Shown: positions 1-6,263, counted from the first letter of the stretch. The stretch is DNA of 9,553 nt from Marixanthomonas sp002364245 (GCA_963973455.1 CAXAZF010000017.1:1-9553); one strand, 5' to 3'. Notes: generated by a model from the sequence alone, not told the origin. Numbers and translations are program-made.

Positions 1-18
1 TTAGAAAACGAAAAATAA
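1..18 (+). CDS. C-terminal tail of an upstream gene (partial)
   Basis: Read from base 1, the first codons give L-E-N-E-K followed by TAA at 16-18, four bases before the adaptor start at 23. Such tight spacing is usual for RND efflux operons, so this is plausibly the end of the pump (CusA-like) or outer-membrane channel gene. A second reading, frame 3, stops at 24-26 and overlaps the next ATG as ATGA. Five codons cannot identify a protein; the call is inference from context. Confidence 0.35.
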   Translation, partial: LENEK

Positions 19-22
19 GATT

Positions 23-1756
23 ATGAACAAGAACATTTTATATATAGCAATAGCCATAATAATAGGTTTGGGCGCTGGCTGGCTCATTTTTGGAAATAGT
101 TCAGGCGATTCTGCAAATAAGGATATGTCTGAAATGTCAGACCACGACCATTCTGGCGAGAGCGCAGACCAGATGTGGACCTGCTCGATGCATCCACAGA
201 TTATGCAACCCGAAGCTGGCGATTGTCCTATATGTGGTATGGACTTAATCCCTGCGGAAGCTGGTGCAGATGGTCTCGCTGCAAACGAGATAAAAATGAC
301 TGAAAACGCAATGGCGTTGGCAAATATCCAAACTACCATTGTGGGTAATGCAGAAACAAGCGATGATGATGGAATGATATCCCTTTCGGGAAAAATAGCT
401 GCAAACGAAGAAAACAATACCGTACAATCCAGCTATTTTAAAGGAAGGATAGAACAACTCAACGTTAACTATGAAGGACAGCAAGTAAATCGTGGTCAGC
501 TACTCGCAACCATTTACGCACCAGACCTTGTAGCGGCACAGCAGGAACTGATTACCGCAGCATCCCTGAAAGAATCACAACCAGCTTTATACAAAGCCGT
601 TCGCAACAAACTCAAAAACTGGAAACTTTCAGACACACAAATCAATGCTATAGAAGTAAGTGGAACGGTGCGAGAGAATTTCCCCATTTATGCGACGGTT
701 TCCGGAACGGTTTCAGAAGTAATTGCAGCACAAGGCGATTACGTTAATCAAGGACAGCCCATTGTGAAGTTGAGTAATCTTAATTCCGTTTGGGCAGAAT
801 TTGATGCTTATGAAAATCAGCTATCACAATTCAGCGTTGGGCAAAAAATCAACATCACTACCAATGCCTATCCAAACAAAGAATTTGAAGGAACAACTTC
901 TTTCATAGACCCTGTTCTAAATAATACTACACGAACGGTATCGGTTCGGGCTACGTTGAATAATCGAGAAGGTATTTTTAAACCTGGAATGTTTGTGACG
1001 GGCAAAGTCAAAGGCACAACGCAAACTATGGAAAATACACTTACCGTACCTGCAAGTGCTGTACTATGGACGGGCGAGCGCTCATTGGTATATGTAAAAA
1101 CCAATCCTAATGAGCCTGTTTTTGAAATGCGAGAAGTGACATTGGGCAATCGCTCTGGCGAAACTTACCAAGTCTCGGCTGGATTAAATAATGGAGATGA
1201 AATAGTAACCAATGGAACGTTTACCGTAGATGCAGCAGCACAATTACAGGGTAAAAAATCAATGATGAATCAGCAGATGATGCAGGACGGATCAGCTATG
1301 ATGGGCGATATGGAAATGAGTTTCAATAGTGCATTCAGTTCTACTTTTAACGATGCATTACCATCGTATCTCAAAATGAAAGATGCTTTTGTAGCAAGTG
1401 ATGCCAGTCAGGTTTCCGATTTCGCGAAAACGACCTCAGAAAAATTAAAAACAATATCGACAGAAGATTTAGGCAAGATGGAAGAACAACACCTAACCAA
1501 AAGTATTGAGATGCTGGATGCCATCGTAAACAATGATATTTTGGAAAATCAGCGCGCTCATTTTGTGATTCTAAATGAGAATATCGTGCCTATCGCAATG
1601 AATATAAAAATCTCAACCAATTACTATGTCCAAAAATGCCCGATGGCAAATAGCAACAAAGGGGCTTCTTGGCTAAGTAGTGAGCCAGAGATTCGAAATC
1701 CCTATTATGGAGAAGCAATGATGACGTGTGGTAGTGTAATCGATTCTATTCAATGA
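23..1756 (+). CDS. CusB-like RND efflux periplasmic adaptor with heavy-metal-binding and DUF3347 domains
   Basis: This 577-residue periplasmic adaptor (membrane fusion protein) should link an inner-membrane RND pump to an outer-membrane channel to expel copper/silver-type metal ions. Residues 5-23 form one hydrophobic anchor. A short His/Met segment follows (M35, M38, H41, H43). The heavy-metal-binding domain covers about 51-77, with WTCSMHP at 52-58 (C54, H57) and CPICGM at 68-73 (C68, C71). The barrel-sandwich/hairpin core runs about 118-260, with the typical YAPDLVAAQQEL at 165-176, and the beta-barrel and membrane-proximal domains lie at about 255-405. A Met-rich linker sits at 414-432. 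Residues about 435-577 match DUF3347, ending with the CPMA (539-542) and YYGEAMMTCG (561-570) motifs. Metal-binding extensions at both ends are known for Bacteroidota CusB homologues. The exact metal (Cu, Ag or other) is inferred. The pump and channel genes probably lie upstream of the window. Confidence 0.93.
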   Translation: MNKNILYIAIAIIIGLGAGWLIFGNSSGDSANKDMSEMSDHDHSGESADQMWTCSMHPQIMQPEAGDCPICGMDLIPAEAGADGLAANEIKMTENAMALANIQTTIVGNAETSDDDGMISLSGKIAANEENNTVQSSYFKGRIEQLNVNYEGQQVNRGQLLATIYAPDLVAAQQELITAASLKESQPALYKAVRNKLKNWKLSDTQINAIEVSGTVRENFPIYATVSGTVSEVIAAQGDYVNQGQPIVKLSNLNSVWAEFDAYENQLSQFSVGQKINITTNAYPNKEFEGTTSFIDPVLNNTTRTVSVRATLNNREGIFKPGMFVTGKVKGTTQTMENTLTVPASAVLWTGERSLVYVKTNPNEPVFEMREVTLGNRSGETYQVSAGLNNGDEIVTNGTFTVDAAAQLQGKKSMMNQQMMQDGSAMMGDMEMSFNSAFSSTFNDALPSYLKMKDAFVASDASQVSDFAKTTSEKLKTISTEDLGKMEEQHLTKSIEMLDAIVNNDILENQRAHFVILNENIVPIAMNIKISTNYYVQKCPMANSNKGASWLSSEPEIRNPYYGEAMMTCGSVIDSIQ

Positions 1757-1771
1757 TTCCGAAAGACAAGC

Positions 1772-1808
1772 AAGGTTTATAAATTATCTAAGTTATTTTA
1801 TAAACTTT
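1772..1808. repeat. AT-rich inverted repeat containing two TTTATAAA palindromes
   Basis: GTTTATAAA at 1775-1783 pairs perfectly with TTTATAAAC at 1797-1805, and the stem extends outward through a G-U pair and two A-U pairs to 1772/1808. Each arm is itself built on the 8-bp palindrome TTTATAAA (1776-1783 and 1797-1804), with centres 21 bp apart. It could be a weak transcript-end hairpin for the efflux operon, although no T-run follows, or a paired operator upstream of the DUF808 gene. The sequence alone does not decide. Confidence 0.4.
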
Positions 1809-1811
1809 TGT

Positions 1812-1821
1812 AAAGGAGGTG
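1812..1821 (+). other. Orphan Shine-Dalgarno-like sequence
   Basis: AAAGGAGGTG is a full 10-base complement to the CACCTCCTTT end of Bacteroidota 16S rRNA. No ATG lies within initiation distance, and the next annotated start (1890) is 68 bases further on. Genes in this phylum seldom use such sites. It may be chance, a ribosome stand-by or pausing element, or part of a leader. Confidence 0.35.
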
Positions 1822-1889
1822 CTACATTTAAAATTTTCTATTGATTTTTGCATCTTTACTAACCAAAGCTCTATTTTAAAACACACCCT

Positions 1890-2768
1890 ATGGCTTCAGG
1901 ATTTTTTGCACTGCTTGATGATATTGCCGCCCTTATGGACGATGTTTCCGTAATGAGCAAAGTAGCCGCTAAAAAAACAGCGGGTATTTTGGGAGATGAT
2001 CTAGCGGTCAATGCCGAAAAAGCCTCAGGTTTTATGTCATCGCGAGAACTGCCCGTATTATGGGCAATCACAAAAGGATCGTTTTTAAACAAACTCATCA
2101 TCCTTCCCATTGCCTTTTTATTGAGTGCTTTTTTACCTGTAGCCGTTACTGTTATTCTTTTAATAGGTGGACTCTATTTGGCATATGAAGGCGCCGAGAA
2201 AATATACGAGTTTTTGGTACCACATGCTCACGACCACAAAGAGGAAGCTTTGCAAGACCTTTCAAAAGAAGAGTTGATGAGCTTGGAAAAAGAACGTATT
2301 AAATCGGCTATCTTGACTGATTTAATTCTCTCTATTGAAATTGTAATTATCGCACTAGGTACTGTCGCTCAAGAAACATTAACTATGCAAATTATTGTGG
2401 TTTCTATCATCGCATTAATTGCCACAGTTGGTGTATATGGAATTGTTGCCCTGTTGGTACGCATGGATGAATTTGGCCTTAAGCTCATCGACTTAAATGA
2501 TAAGGAGGACAGCTTTTCAGATAAAATCGGGAAGTTTTTAATATCTGCCTTGCCAAAAGTAATCAAAAGTTTAAGCGTAATTGGGACCATAGCATTGCTC
2601 TTGGTATCTGGCGGACTTTTTGTCCACAATATCGAATTTATACATCATCTTGTTGAAAGTTTCCCTTCCATTTTAGGAGAGTTTGTAGTAGGACTCGTGG
2701 TAGGCTTTTTGGTTTTAGTTGTGGTTATGGCATTAAAAAAAGCATGGAAAGCAATCAAAAAAGAGTAA
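1890..2768 (+). CDS. DUF808 family (YedI-like) inner-membrane protein
   Basis: This 292-residue polytopic membrane protein belongs to the DUF808/YedI family, whose biochemical role is not established. The family start is clear: MASGFFALLDDIAALMDDV at 1-19, followed by the conserved stretch with KKTAGILGDDLAVNAEKA (28-45) and SRELPVLWAI (51-60). Hydrophobic segments lie at about 67-98 (probably two passes), 140-162, 166-190, 228-247 and 259-281. A His-rich loop, PHAHDH at 111-116, sits between the first and second membrane groups. Length and start fit the family. The gene stands alone on this strand, 133 bp after the adaptor gene, and I see no strong Bacteroidota promoter in the gap. Its last codons lie inside the terminator hairpin of the opposing cluster. 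Confidence 0.9.
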   Translation: MASGFFALLDDIAALMDDVSVMSKVAAKKTAGILGDDLAVNAEKASGFMSSRELPVLWAITKGSFLNKLIILPIAFLLSAFLPVAVTVILLIGGLYLAYEGAEKIYEFLVPHAHDHKEEALQDLSKEELMSLEKERIKSAILTDLILSIEIVIIALGTVAQETLTMQIIVVSIIALIATVGVYGIVALLVRMDEFGLKLIDLNDKEDSFSDKIGKFLISALPKVIKSLSVIGTIALLLVSGGLFVHNIEFIHHLVESFPSILGEFVVGLVVGFLVLVVVMALKKAWKAIKKE

Positions 2769-2783
2769 TCACTTTCCATGCTT
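2735..2783 (-). terminator. Rho-independent terminator of the SRPBCC/VOC cluster
   Basis: AAGCATGGAAAG at 2740-2751 pairs perfectly over 12 bp with CTTTCCATGCTT at 2772-2783, with a 20-nt loop. Read on the minus strand, the stem runs directly into seven Ts (complement of A2735-A2741), a classic intrinsic terminator for the cluster whose last gene stops at 2810. On the plus strand the downstream side is not T-rich. The upstream arm and the loop overlap the final codons and stop of the DUF808 gene, so the site is shared with coding sequence. Confidence 0.8.
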
Positions 2784-2809
2784 ATACATTCTAATTAACT
2801 ATTCTAGGC

Positions 2810-3229
2810 TTATAGCGCTTCTGTATATTTTTTAAAGTTATCCAAAATAGCTTGCCAACCATCGCGTTGCATGGCAATCGGGTTTTCATTTTCTGCTTCA
2901 AAGGTTTCGGTTATAGCAATCGTATCGCCTTGTCCCTTAAAATCGATCGTTACTTTTCTATCATCTTCTAACGTATATGCGAGGTATTGTTTCGGAACAA
3001 TTTTGGTATAGATACCGCCAAAATCAAACCCCATACTTCCATCTTTAGCTTCCATACGGGAAGTAAATCTACCGCCTTTAGTAAGGTTATTCTCTGCTTT
3101 GGTAGTGTGCCAGTCCTTTGAAGCTGTGTTCCATTTTTTTATGTGTTCTGGTTCGGTCCAAGTATTCCAAACGGTTTCTATGTTAGAATGCACGATGGTT
3201 TTTACCGTAATTTGTTCTTTCTTTTTCAT
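2810..3229 (-). CDS. SRPBCC (AHSA1-type) domain protein, last gene of the cluster
   Basis: This 139-residue single-domain protein of the START/Bet v1-like superfamily is of the AHSA1 type (homologous to the C-terminal domain of the Hsp90 co-chaperone Aha1). The family signature is V-W-N-T-W-T-E-P-E-H-I-K-K-W at 20-33, followed by a GGRF turn at 52-55 and the C-terminal helix DGWQAILDNFKKYTEAL (123-139). These folds enclose a hydrophobic cavity that binds small lipophilic ligands; bacterial members mostly lack a known substrate. No signal peptide is visible, so it should be cytoplasmic. It starts 6 nt after the stop of the preceding VOC gene, which implies co-transcription, and the terminator lies just beyond its stop. 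Confidence 0.88.
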   Translation of the reverse strand: MKKKEQITVKTIVHSNIETVWNTWTEPEHIKKWNTASKDWHTTKAENNLTKGGRFTSRMEAKDGSMGFDFGGIYTKIVPKQYLAYTLEDDRKVTIDFKGQGDTIAITETFEAENENPIAMQRDGWQAILDNFKKYTEAL

Positions 3230-3235
3230 AGGCTT

Positions 3236-3613
3236 TTATTTATCTATTTGAATAATTGAAAGAATATTACCTGCCGGGTCCTTAAACCACGCTATTAAAG
3301 GCCCCTCATTATGTGATATCCCTTTTTCATCAGTATTGAGTTCTGGGTATTGTTCAAATACAATTCCTTTTTCGTTTAACTTCTCAACAGTGTTTTCAAT
3401 ATTTGATACTGGAAAGTTGAGAATAGTAAACGTGGCTGGTCTATGGTTTGGTTTTGGATATACCAAAATAGGAATTCCTTCTTCAATATGCAGCTCGATT
3501 AACCCCATGGGACCATCTTTAACCGTCAACCCTAAGGTATCTTGATAAAACGTTTTTGCTTTTTTGATATCGTCCACGGAAAATCCGCTAAAAGCTTTTG
3601 ACTTCTGTAACAT
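3236..3613 (-). CDS. VOC family (glyoxalase/bleomycin-resistance fold) protein
   Basis: This 125-residue single VOC module has paired beta-alpha-beta-beta-beta halves: FSGFSVDDIKKAKTFYQDTLGL at about 8-29 opens the first half, and the second half ends in FKDPAGNILSIIQ at 111-123. Known VOC enzymes place metal ligands at the first strand and at a Glu after the C-terminal DP-G-N motif. Here that Glu position is Ser, and the first strand offers Phe/Ser rather than His, so a canonical glyoxalase I metal site is not evident. A ligand-binding or non-metal role is likely. The gene lies 13 nt after the PhnB-type gene and 6 nt before the SRPBCC gene. Confidence 0.87.
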   Translation of the reverse strand: MLQKSKAFSGFSVDDIKKAKTFYQDTLGLTVKDGPMGLIELHIEEGIPILVYPKPNHRPATFTILNFPVSNIENTVEKLNEKGIVFEQYPELNTDEKGISHNEGPLIAWFKDPAGNILSIIQIDK

Positions 3614-3626
3614 ATCTATTTCTTTT

Positions 3627-4049
3627 TTAAAATTCTTTATTATAATTCACCATCCAGCACACACCGAATTTATCCACAAAACTTCCAAAATAATCGCCCC
3701 AGAATTGATCTTCCATAGGCATTTCTATTTCGCCGCCTTTTGATAATCCATTGAACAACCGGTCGGCTTCTTCCCTACTGTCCGGATGCAGGGAAATGTA
3801 TGCATTATTTCCTTTTTTAAAAGGAGCTCCCATGCCTTCAATAGTGTCCGATGCCATTAAAACGGCATCCTTCCCTATCGGCAGGGAAATGTGCATAGTT
3901 CTGTTCTGTATTTCTTTAGGTAGCTTTTCACTATTCGGTGCATCGCTCATTTTCATATTGGCAGTAAATTCGCCTCCAAAAACCGATTTGTAAAAAGTGA
4001 ATGCTTCTTCGGCCTGGCCGTCAAAGTTTAAATAAGGATTTACTTTCAT
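3627..4049 (-). CDS. PhnB-type VOC family protein
   Basis: This 140-residue protein is of the PhnB/'3-demethylubiquinone-9 3-methyltransferase-like' branch of the VOC superfamily. The signatures are YLNFDGQAEEAFTFYKSVFGGE at about 6-27, a central MHISLPIG segment, and the C-terminal FWGDYFGSFVDKFGVCWMVN at about 117-136. The methyltransferase label carried by this family is historical; most members have no shown activity. No signal peptide is seen. It is the third gene of the five-gene cluster and follows the second SRPBCC gene by 19 nt. Confidence 0.9.
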   Translation of the reverse strand: MKVNPYLNFDGQAEEAFTFYKSVFGGEFTANMKMSDAPNSEKLPKEIQNRTMHISLPIGKDAVLMASDTIEGMGAPFKKGNNAYISLHPDSREEADRLFNGLSKGGEIEMPMEDQFWGDYFGSFVDKFGVCWMVNYNKEF

Positions 4050-4068
4050 AGTGTTGATATTTTAATTA

Positions 4069-4512
4069 TTAAACGTTTTTTTCTGATAACTCTTTTACTT
4101 TCTGAAGTGCCTGCGGAAATGCCTTCTCAAAACTATCTAGGTAGGCTTCAGCTATATCTACATGTACAGTTAATTTAGTTTTTCCACCCTTATTTTCTAA
4201 GGTATAATTTTCCATGGATCCAGCCCATTCTTTTACTTCTTCGCTGCTGGTATCTTCTTTTCCATCAACAATAATCCCTATGTGTTCAATCGACATATAG
4301 GCAGGTTCATTATTGGTTTTTATGCAACTAATCATCCCATTACCACTAGGTCCTAAAAACAAAACCTTACTGCCTTCTTTCCAGTCGGTTTCAGCGTAAG
4401 AGCCTTCTGCAAAGGGTGCAGTCCATATTCGGTAGGTTTTATCACTCCATAGCATCTCCCATACTTTTTCACGGGATGCAGCTATGGTTACTGTATATTC
4501 CTTACGTCTCAT
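4069..4512 (-). CDS. SRPBCC (AHSA1-like) domain protein, second gene of the cluster
   Basis: This 147-residue single SRPBCC domain opens with EYTVTIAASREKVWEMLWS (5-23), the usual first strand plus helix of the fold. A Y-R-I-W-T-A-P-F segment (27-34) and the strand ENYTLENKGGKTKLTVHVD (about 101-119) follow, and it ends in a long helix (about 123-145). It differs clearly from the SRPBCC protein at the cluster end (shorter WT-P motif, different termini), so the two are not a recent tandem duplication. Cytoplasmic; ligand unknown. Spacing is 27 nt after the first VOC gene and 19 nt before the PhnB-type gene. Confidence 0.85.
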   Translation of the reverse strand: MRRKEYTVTIAASREKVWEMLWSDKTYRIWTAPFAEGSYAETDWKEGSKVLFLGPSGNGMISCIKTNNEPAYMSIEHIGIIVDGKEDTSSEEVKEWAGSMENYTLENKGGKTKLTVHVDIAEAYLDSFEKAFPQALQKVKELSEKNV

Positions 4513-4539
4513 AACTTGATTGTTTTATACTATTTATTT

Positions 4540-4956
4540 CTATGTATTCGAATTAAAAAAAAGATTGAACTTATGTCCATCTGGATCAGCAAATACACAA
4601 ACGTGGTATCCATTTTCATCATAAAATAGTTTCCTATCATTATTTGAATCAAAGAAAATCGTTCCCCCTGCTTTTTTAACTTCTGCTACCCAAGTGTCGT
4701 ATTCATTTTTACTGTTTGCTGATAATGTAAACATGATTTCATTGCCTTGACTTAAATCTGATAGTTTACCTTCAAGACTTGTTTTCAATTTTTCTTTTTC
4801 AAAAAAGTGAATCACAAAATCATCATCGCTAAACAAAAAGCTCACCAACTCTTTGTTAGGTTTACCATTAAGCTTGAAACCCAAGGCTAGGTAAAACGTT
4901 TGCGTCCTTTCAATGTTTTCTACCCCTAAGTTAGCCCAAATCTTTTTTGGCTTCAT
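4540..4956 (-). CDS. VOC family protein, first gene of the cluster
   Basis: This is a 138-residue VOC domain starting MKPKKIWANLGVENIERTQ, with FYLALGF next, and ending in ADPDGHKFNLFFNSNT. I place the start at the ATG at 4954-4956. An upstream TTG at 5041-5043 in the same frame would add 29 residues unlike any VOC protein, and would place the start upstream of the minus-strand promoter box at 4997-5004. The chosen start gives a normal VOC length and a leader of about 35 nt. The C-terminal metal-ligand position after DPDG-H is Asn instead of Glu, as in non-metal bleomycin-resistance-type proteins. It is divergent from the GlxA-like regulator, which suggests regulation by that protein. Confidence 0.85.
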   Translation of the reverse strand: MKPKKIWANLGVENIERTQTFYLALGFKLNGKPNKELVSFLFSDDDFVIHFFEKEKLKTSLEGKLSDLSQGNEIMFTLSANSKNEYDTWVAEVKKAGGTIFFDSNNDRKLFYDENGYHVCVFADPDGHKFNLFFNSNT

Positions 4957-4996
4957 AATATGACAGTATAAAGTGTTGTTTTTAAAAGTGTTAACC

Positions 4997-5026
4997 CAAA
5001 GATAAAAAGGTTTTCTCAAATGTAAA
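4997..5026 (-). promoter_or_regulatory. Candidate promoter of the SRPBCC/VOC cluster
   Basis: On the minus strand 5004-4997 reads TATCTTTG, a perfect TANNTTTG -7 box of the Bacteroidota housekeeping sigma factor, about 40 nt before the chosen first start codon. The -33 element at the usual distance is weak (TTTA at 5026-5023 after 18 nt). A second perfect -7 box, TACATTTG, lies at 5024-5017 with a TTG at 5043-5041 only 16 nt upstream. Which of the two is used cannot be told from sequence. Confidence 0.55.
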
Positions 5027-5052
5027 GGGTGCATTTCCGTCAATATAACGGG

Positions 5053-5083
5053 TTGATTGCGACACTGACTTTCCCTATCTTTG
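5053..5083 (+). promoter_or_regulatory. Promoter of the GlxA-like regulator gene
   Basis: TTG at 5053-5055, a 20-nt spacer, then TATCTTTG at 5076-5083 match the Bacteroidota TTG-N19/21-TANNTTTG promoter. Initiation near 5090 would leave a leader of about 40 nt before the ATG at 5129. It lies about 30-50 bp from the minus-strand promoter boxes, so one regulator bound here could affect both directions. Confidence 0.65.
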
Positions 5084-5128
5084 ATTAGATTAAATTCTGA
5101 AATGTCCTTAACTTAAAATTTAACCAGT

Positions 5129-6106
5129 ATGAAACACATATCCATATTAATACCTAAAGGACACACAAGCGTAGTAAATATTGGGGGTGCTCATCAGATG
5201 TTTGAATGGGTCAATGAGTTTTTTCAACAAACCGGAAGAGACCCATTGTTCAACATTCAATTGGTAGGCCTTGAAAAAGAAACCACGCAAAGCCATGGAC
5301 TTTTTACGGTGAACCCAGAAGTGCTCATTGACCAAGTAACAAAAACCGACCTCATCATTATTCCCGCCATTCACGGTGATTTTCAGCAAAACTTAAAAAA
5401 GAATTCAGAATTCATTCCTTGGATTGTTGAACACTACAAACAAGGCGCAGAAGTGGTAAGCCTGTGCATTGCTTCTTTCTTTCTGGCCTCAACCGGTTTA
5501 CTCGATGGTAAAAACTGTTCTACCCATTGGCAATTCGCAAATGAATTTAGAAAACAGTTTCCCAAAGCAAACCTAATGGACGATAGAATTTTAACCGAAG
5601 CAGATGGTATTTATACCAGTGGTGGTGCATACTCGTTTACCAACCTTATTTTATATTTAATTGAAAAATATGCTGGACGCGATACTGCGGTCATGGCGGC
5701 CAAAGGTTTTATGATCGATATTGACCGAAGCAGTCAATCCCCGTTCATGATTTTCTCCGGACAGAAATCACATGATGATGCTATCATATTAAAAGCTCAG
5801 GAACAGATTGAACAAAACTATCAAGATAAAATGACGGTTGACCAACTCTGTGATCATTTGGCTGTAAGCCGACGTACCTTCGAAAGACGCTTTAAAAAAG
5901 CAACAGCTAACACTGTTGTAGAATATATGCAACGCGTAAAAGTGGAAGCCGCAAAAAAGGAACTGGAAATGGGACAAAAGACAGTAAACGAAGTGATGTA
6001 TGGCGTAGGCTACTCAGACCCTAAAGCATTTCGCGATGTCTTTAGAAAAGTAACAAATATGACCCCTATTGATTACCTGCACAAATACCGTAAACAAATT
6101 GCCTAA
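5129..6106 (+). CDS. GlxA-family transcriptional regulator (DJ-1/PfpI domain + AraC HTH)
   Basis: This 325-residue regulator has two parts. Residues 3-195 form a DJ-1/PfpI (class I glutamine amidotransferase-like) domain. Its nucleophile-elbow cysteine is C113 in SLCIASFFLASTGLLDG, and the conserved THWQFANEF (132-140) and TSGGAYSFTNL (163-173) follow. Residues about 218-320 form an AraC/XylS DNA-binding domain with two helix-turn-helices: MTVDQLCDHLAVSRRTFERR (235-254) and a second at about 284-315 ending in NMTPIDYL. In GlxA-type regulators the N-terminal domain senses a ligand and is usually not catalytic; here the cysteine is retained. It is divergent from the SRPBCC/VOC cluster with 172 bp between starts, the usual geometry for a local regulator. 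The inducing compound is unknown. Confidence 0.92.
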   Translation: MKHISILIPKGHTSVVNIGGAHQMFEWVNEFFQQTGRDPLFNIQLVGLEKETTQSHGLFTVNPEVLIDQVTKTDLIIIPAIHGDFQQNLKKNSEFIPWIVEHYKQGAEVVSLCIASFFLASTGLLDGKNCSTHWQFANEFRKQFPKANLMDDRILTEADGIYTSGGAYSFTNLILYLIEKYAGRDTAVMAAKGFMIDIDRSSQSPFMIFSGQKSHDDAIILKAQEQIEQNYQDKMTVDQLCDHLAVSRRTFERRFKKATANTVVEYMQRVKVEAAKKELEMGQKTVNEVMYGVGYSDPKAFRDVFRKVTNMTPIDYLHKYRKQIA

Positions 6107-6107
6107 A

Positions 6108-6145
6108 ACTCCCCCATTGAGAGGGGCTACGGGGGTGTAAATTTT
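6108..6145 (+). terminator. GC-rich hairpin after the regulator gene
   Basis: Two bases after the stop codon, C6111-C6115 can pair with G6131-G6135, with C6109/G6137 and A6108/U6138 beyond one mismatch. A smaller alternative pairs C6112-C6115 with G6123-G6126. TTTT follows at 6142-6145. This is a plausible intrinsic terminator; the alternating C/G runs also resemble short intergenic palindromes common in flavobacterial genomes. Confidence 0.5.
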
Positions 6146-6205
6146 CTATTTTCCTTTCTCTATCCTCTCTACTCTCTTTTCTTTATTCTATACGCTCTTC
6201 TACCC
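6142..6205. other. Polypyrimidine tract between two hairpins
   Basis: Of 64 plus-strand bases, 56 are C or T and only one is G. No reading frame or promoter is visible. It lies between the terminators of two converging genes, so it is probably unconstrained spacer DNA, although such tracts can adopt unusual structures. Confidence 0.5.
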
Positions 6206-6211
6206 AAATTA

Positions 6212-6240
6212 TAATAGCCCACCCAATGGGCAGGCTATTA
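6212..6240. terminator. Bidirectional hairpin terminator between converging genes
   Basis: TAATAGCC at 6212-6219 pairs with GGCTATTA at 6233-6240, and inside it CCC 6222-6224 pairs with GGG 6228-6230 around an AAT loop, separated by a CA/CA internal loop. An alternative inner pairing is GCCCA (6217-6221) with TGGGC (6227-6231). It sits 23 bp beyond the stop of the metallopeptidase gene. The flanks are only modestly T-rich, so strength is uncertain, but position and symmetry fit a shared terminator. Confidence 0.65.
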
Positions 6241-6263
6241 CGTGACTAAGTCAAATAAGTTAG

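Noticed and set aside
868..1149. Open frame of 93 codons on the minus strand inside the adaptor gene
   Set aside because: It lies wholly within the conserved core of the CusB-like protein in another frame and shows no independent domain.
2810..4512. The two SRPBCC genes as a recent tandem duplication
   Set aside because: The two proteins share only fold-level features and differ in motifs, length and termini; no DNA-level repeat is visible between them.
4957..5043. An N-terminal extension of the first VOC gene starting at TTG 5041-5043
   Set aside because: The 29 extra residues do not resemble a VOC N-terminus or a signal peptide, the codon is TTG, and the extension would start upstream of a perfect -7 box at 4997-5004. 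The ATG at 4954-4956 gives a normal VOC length.
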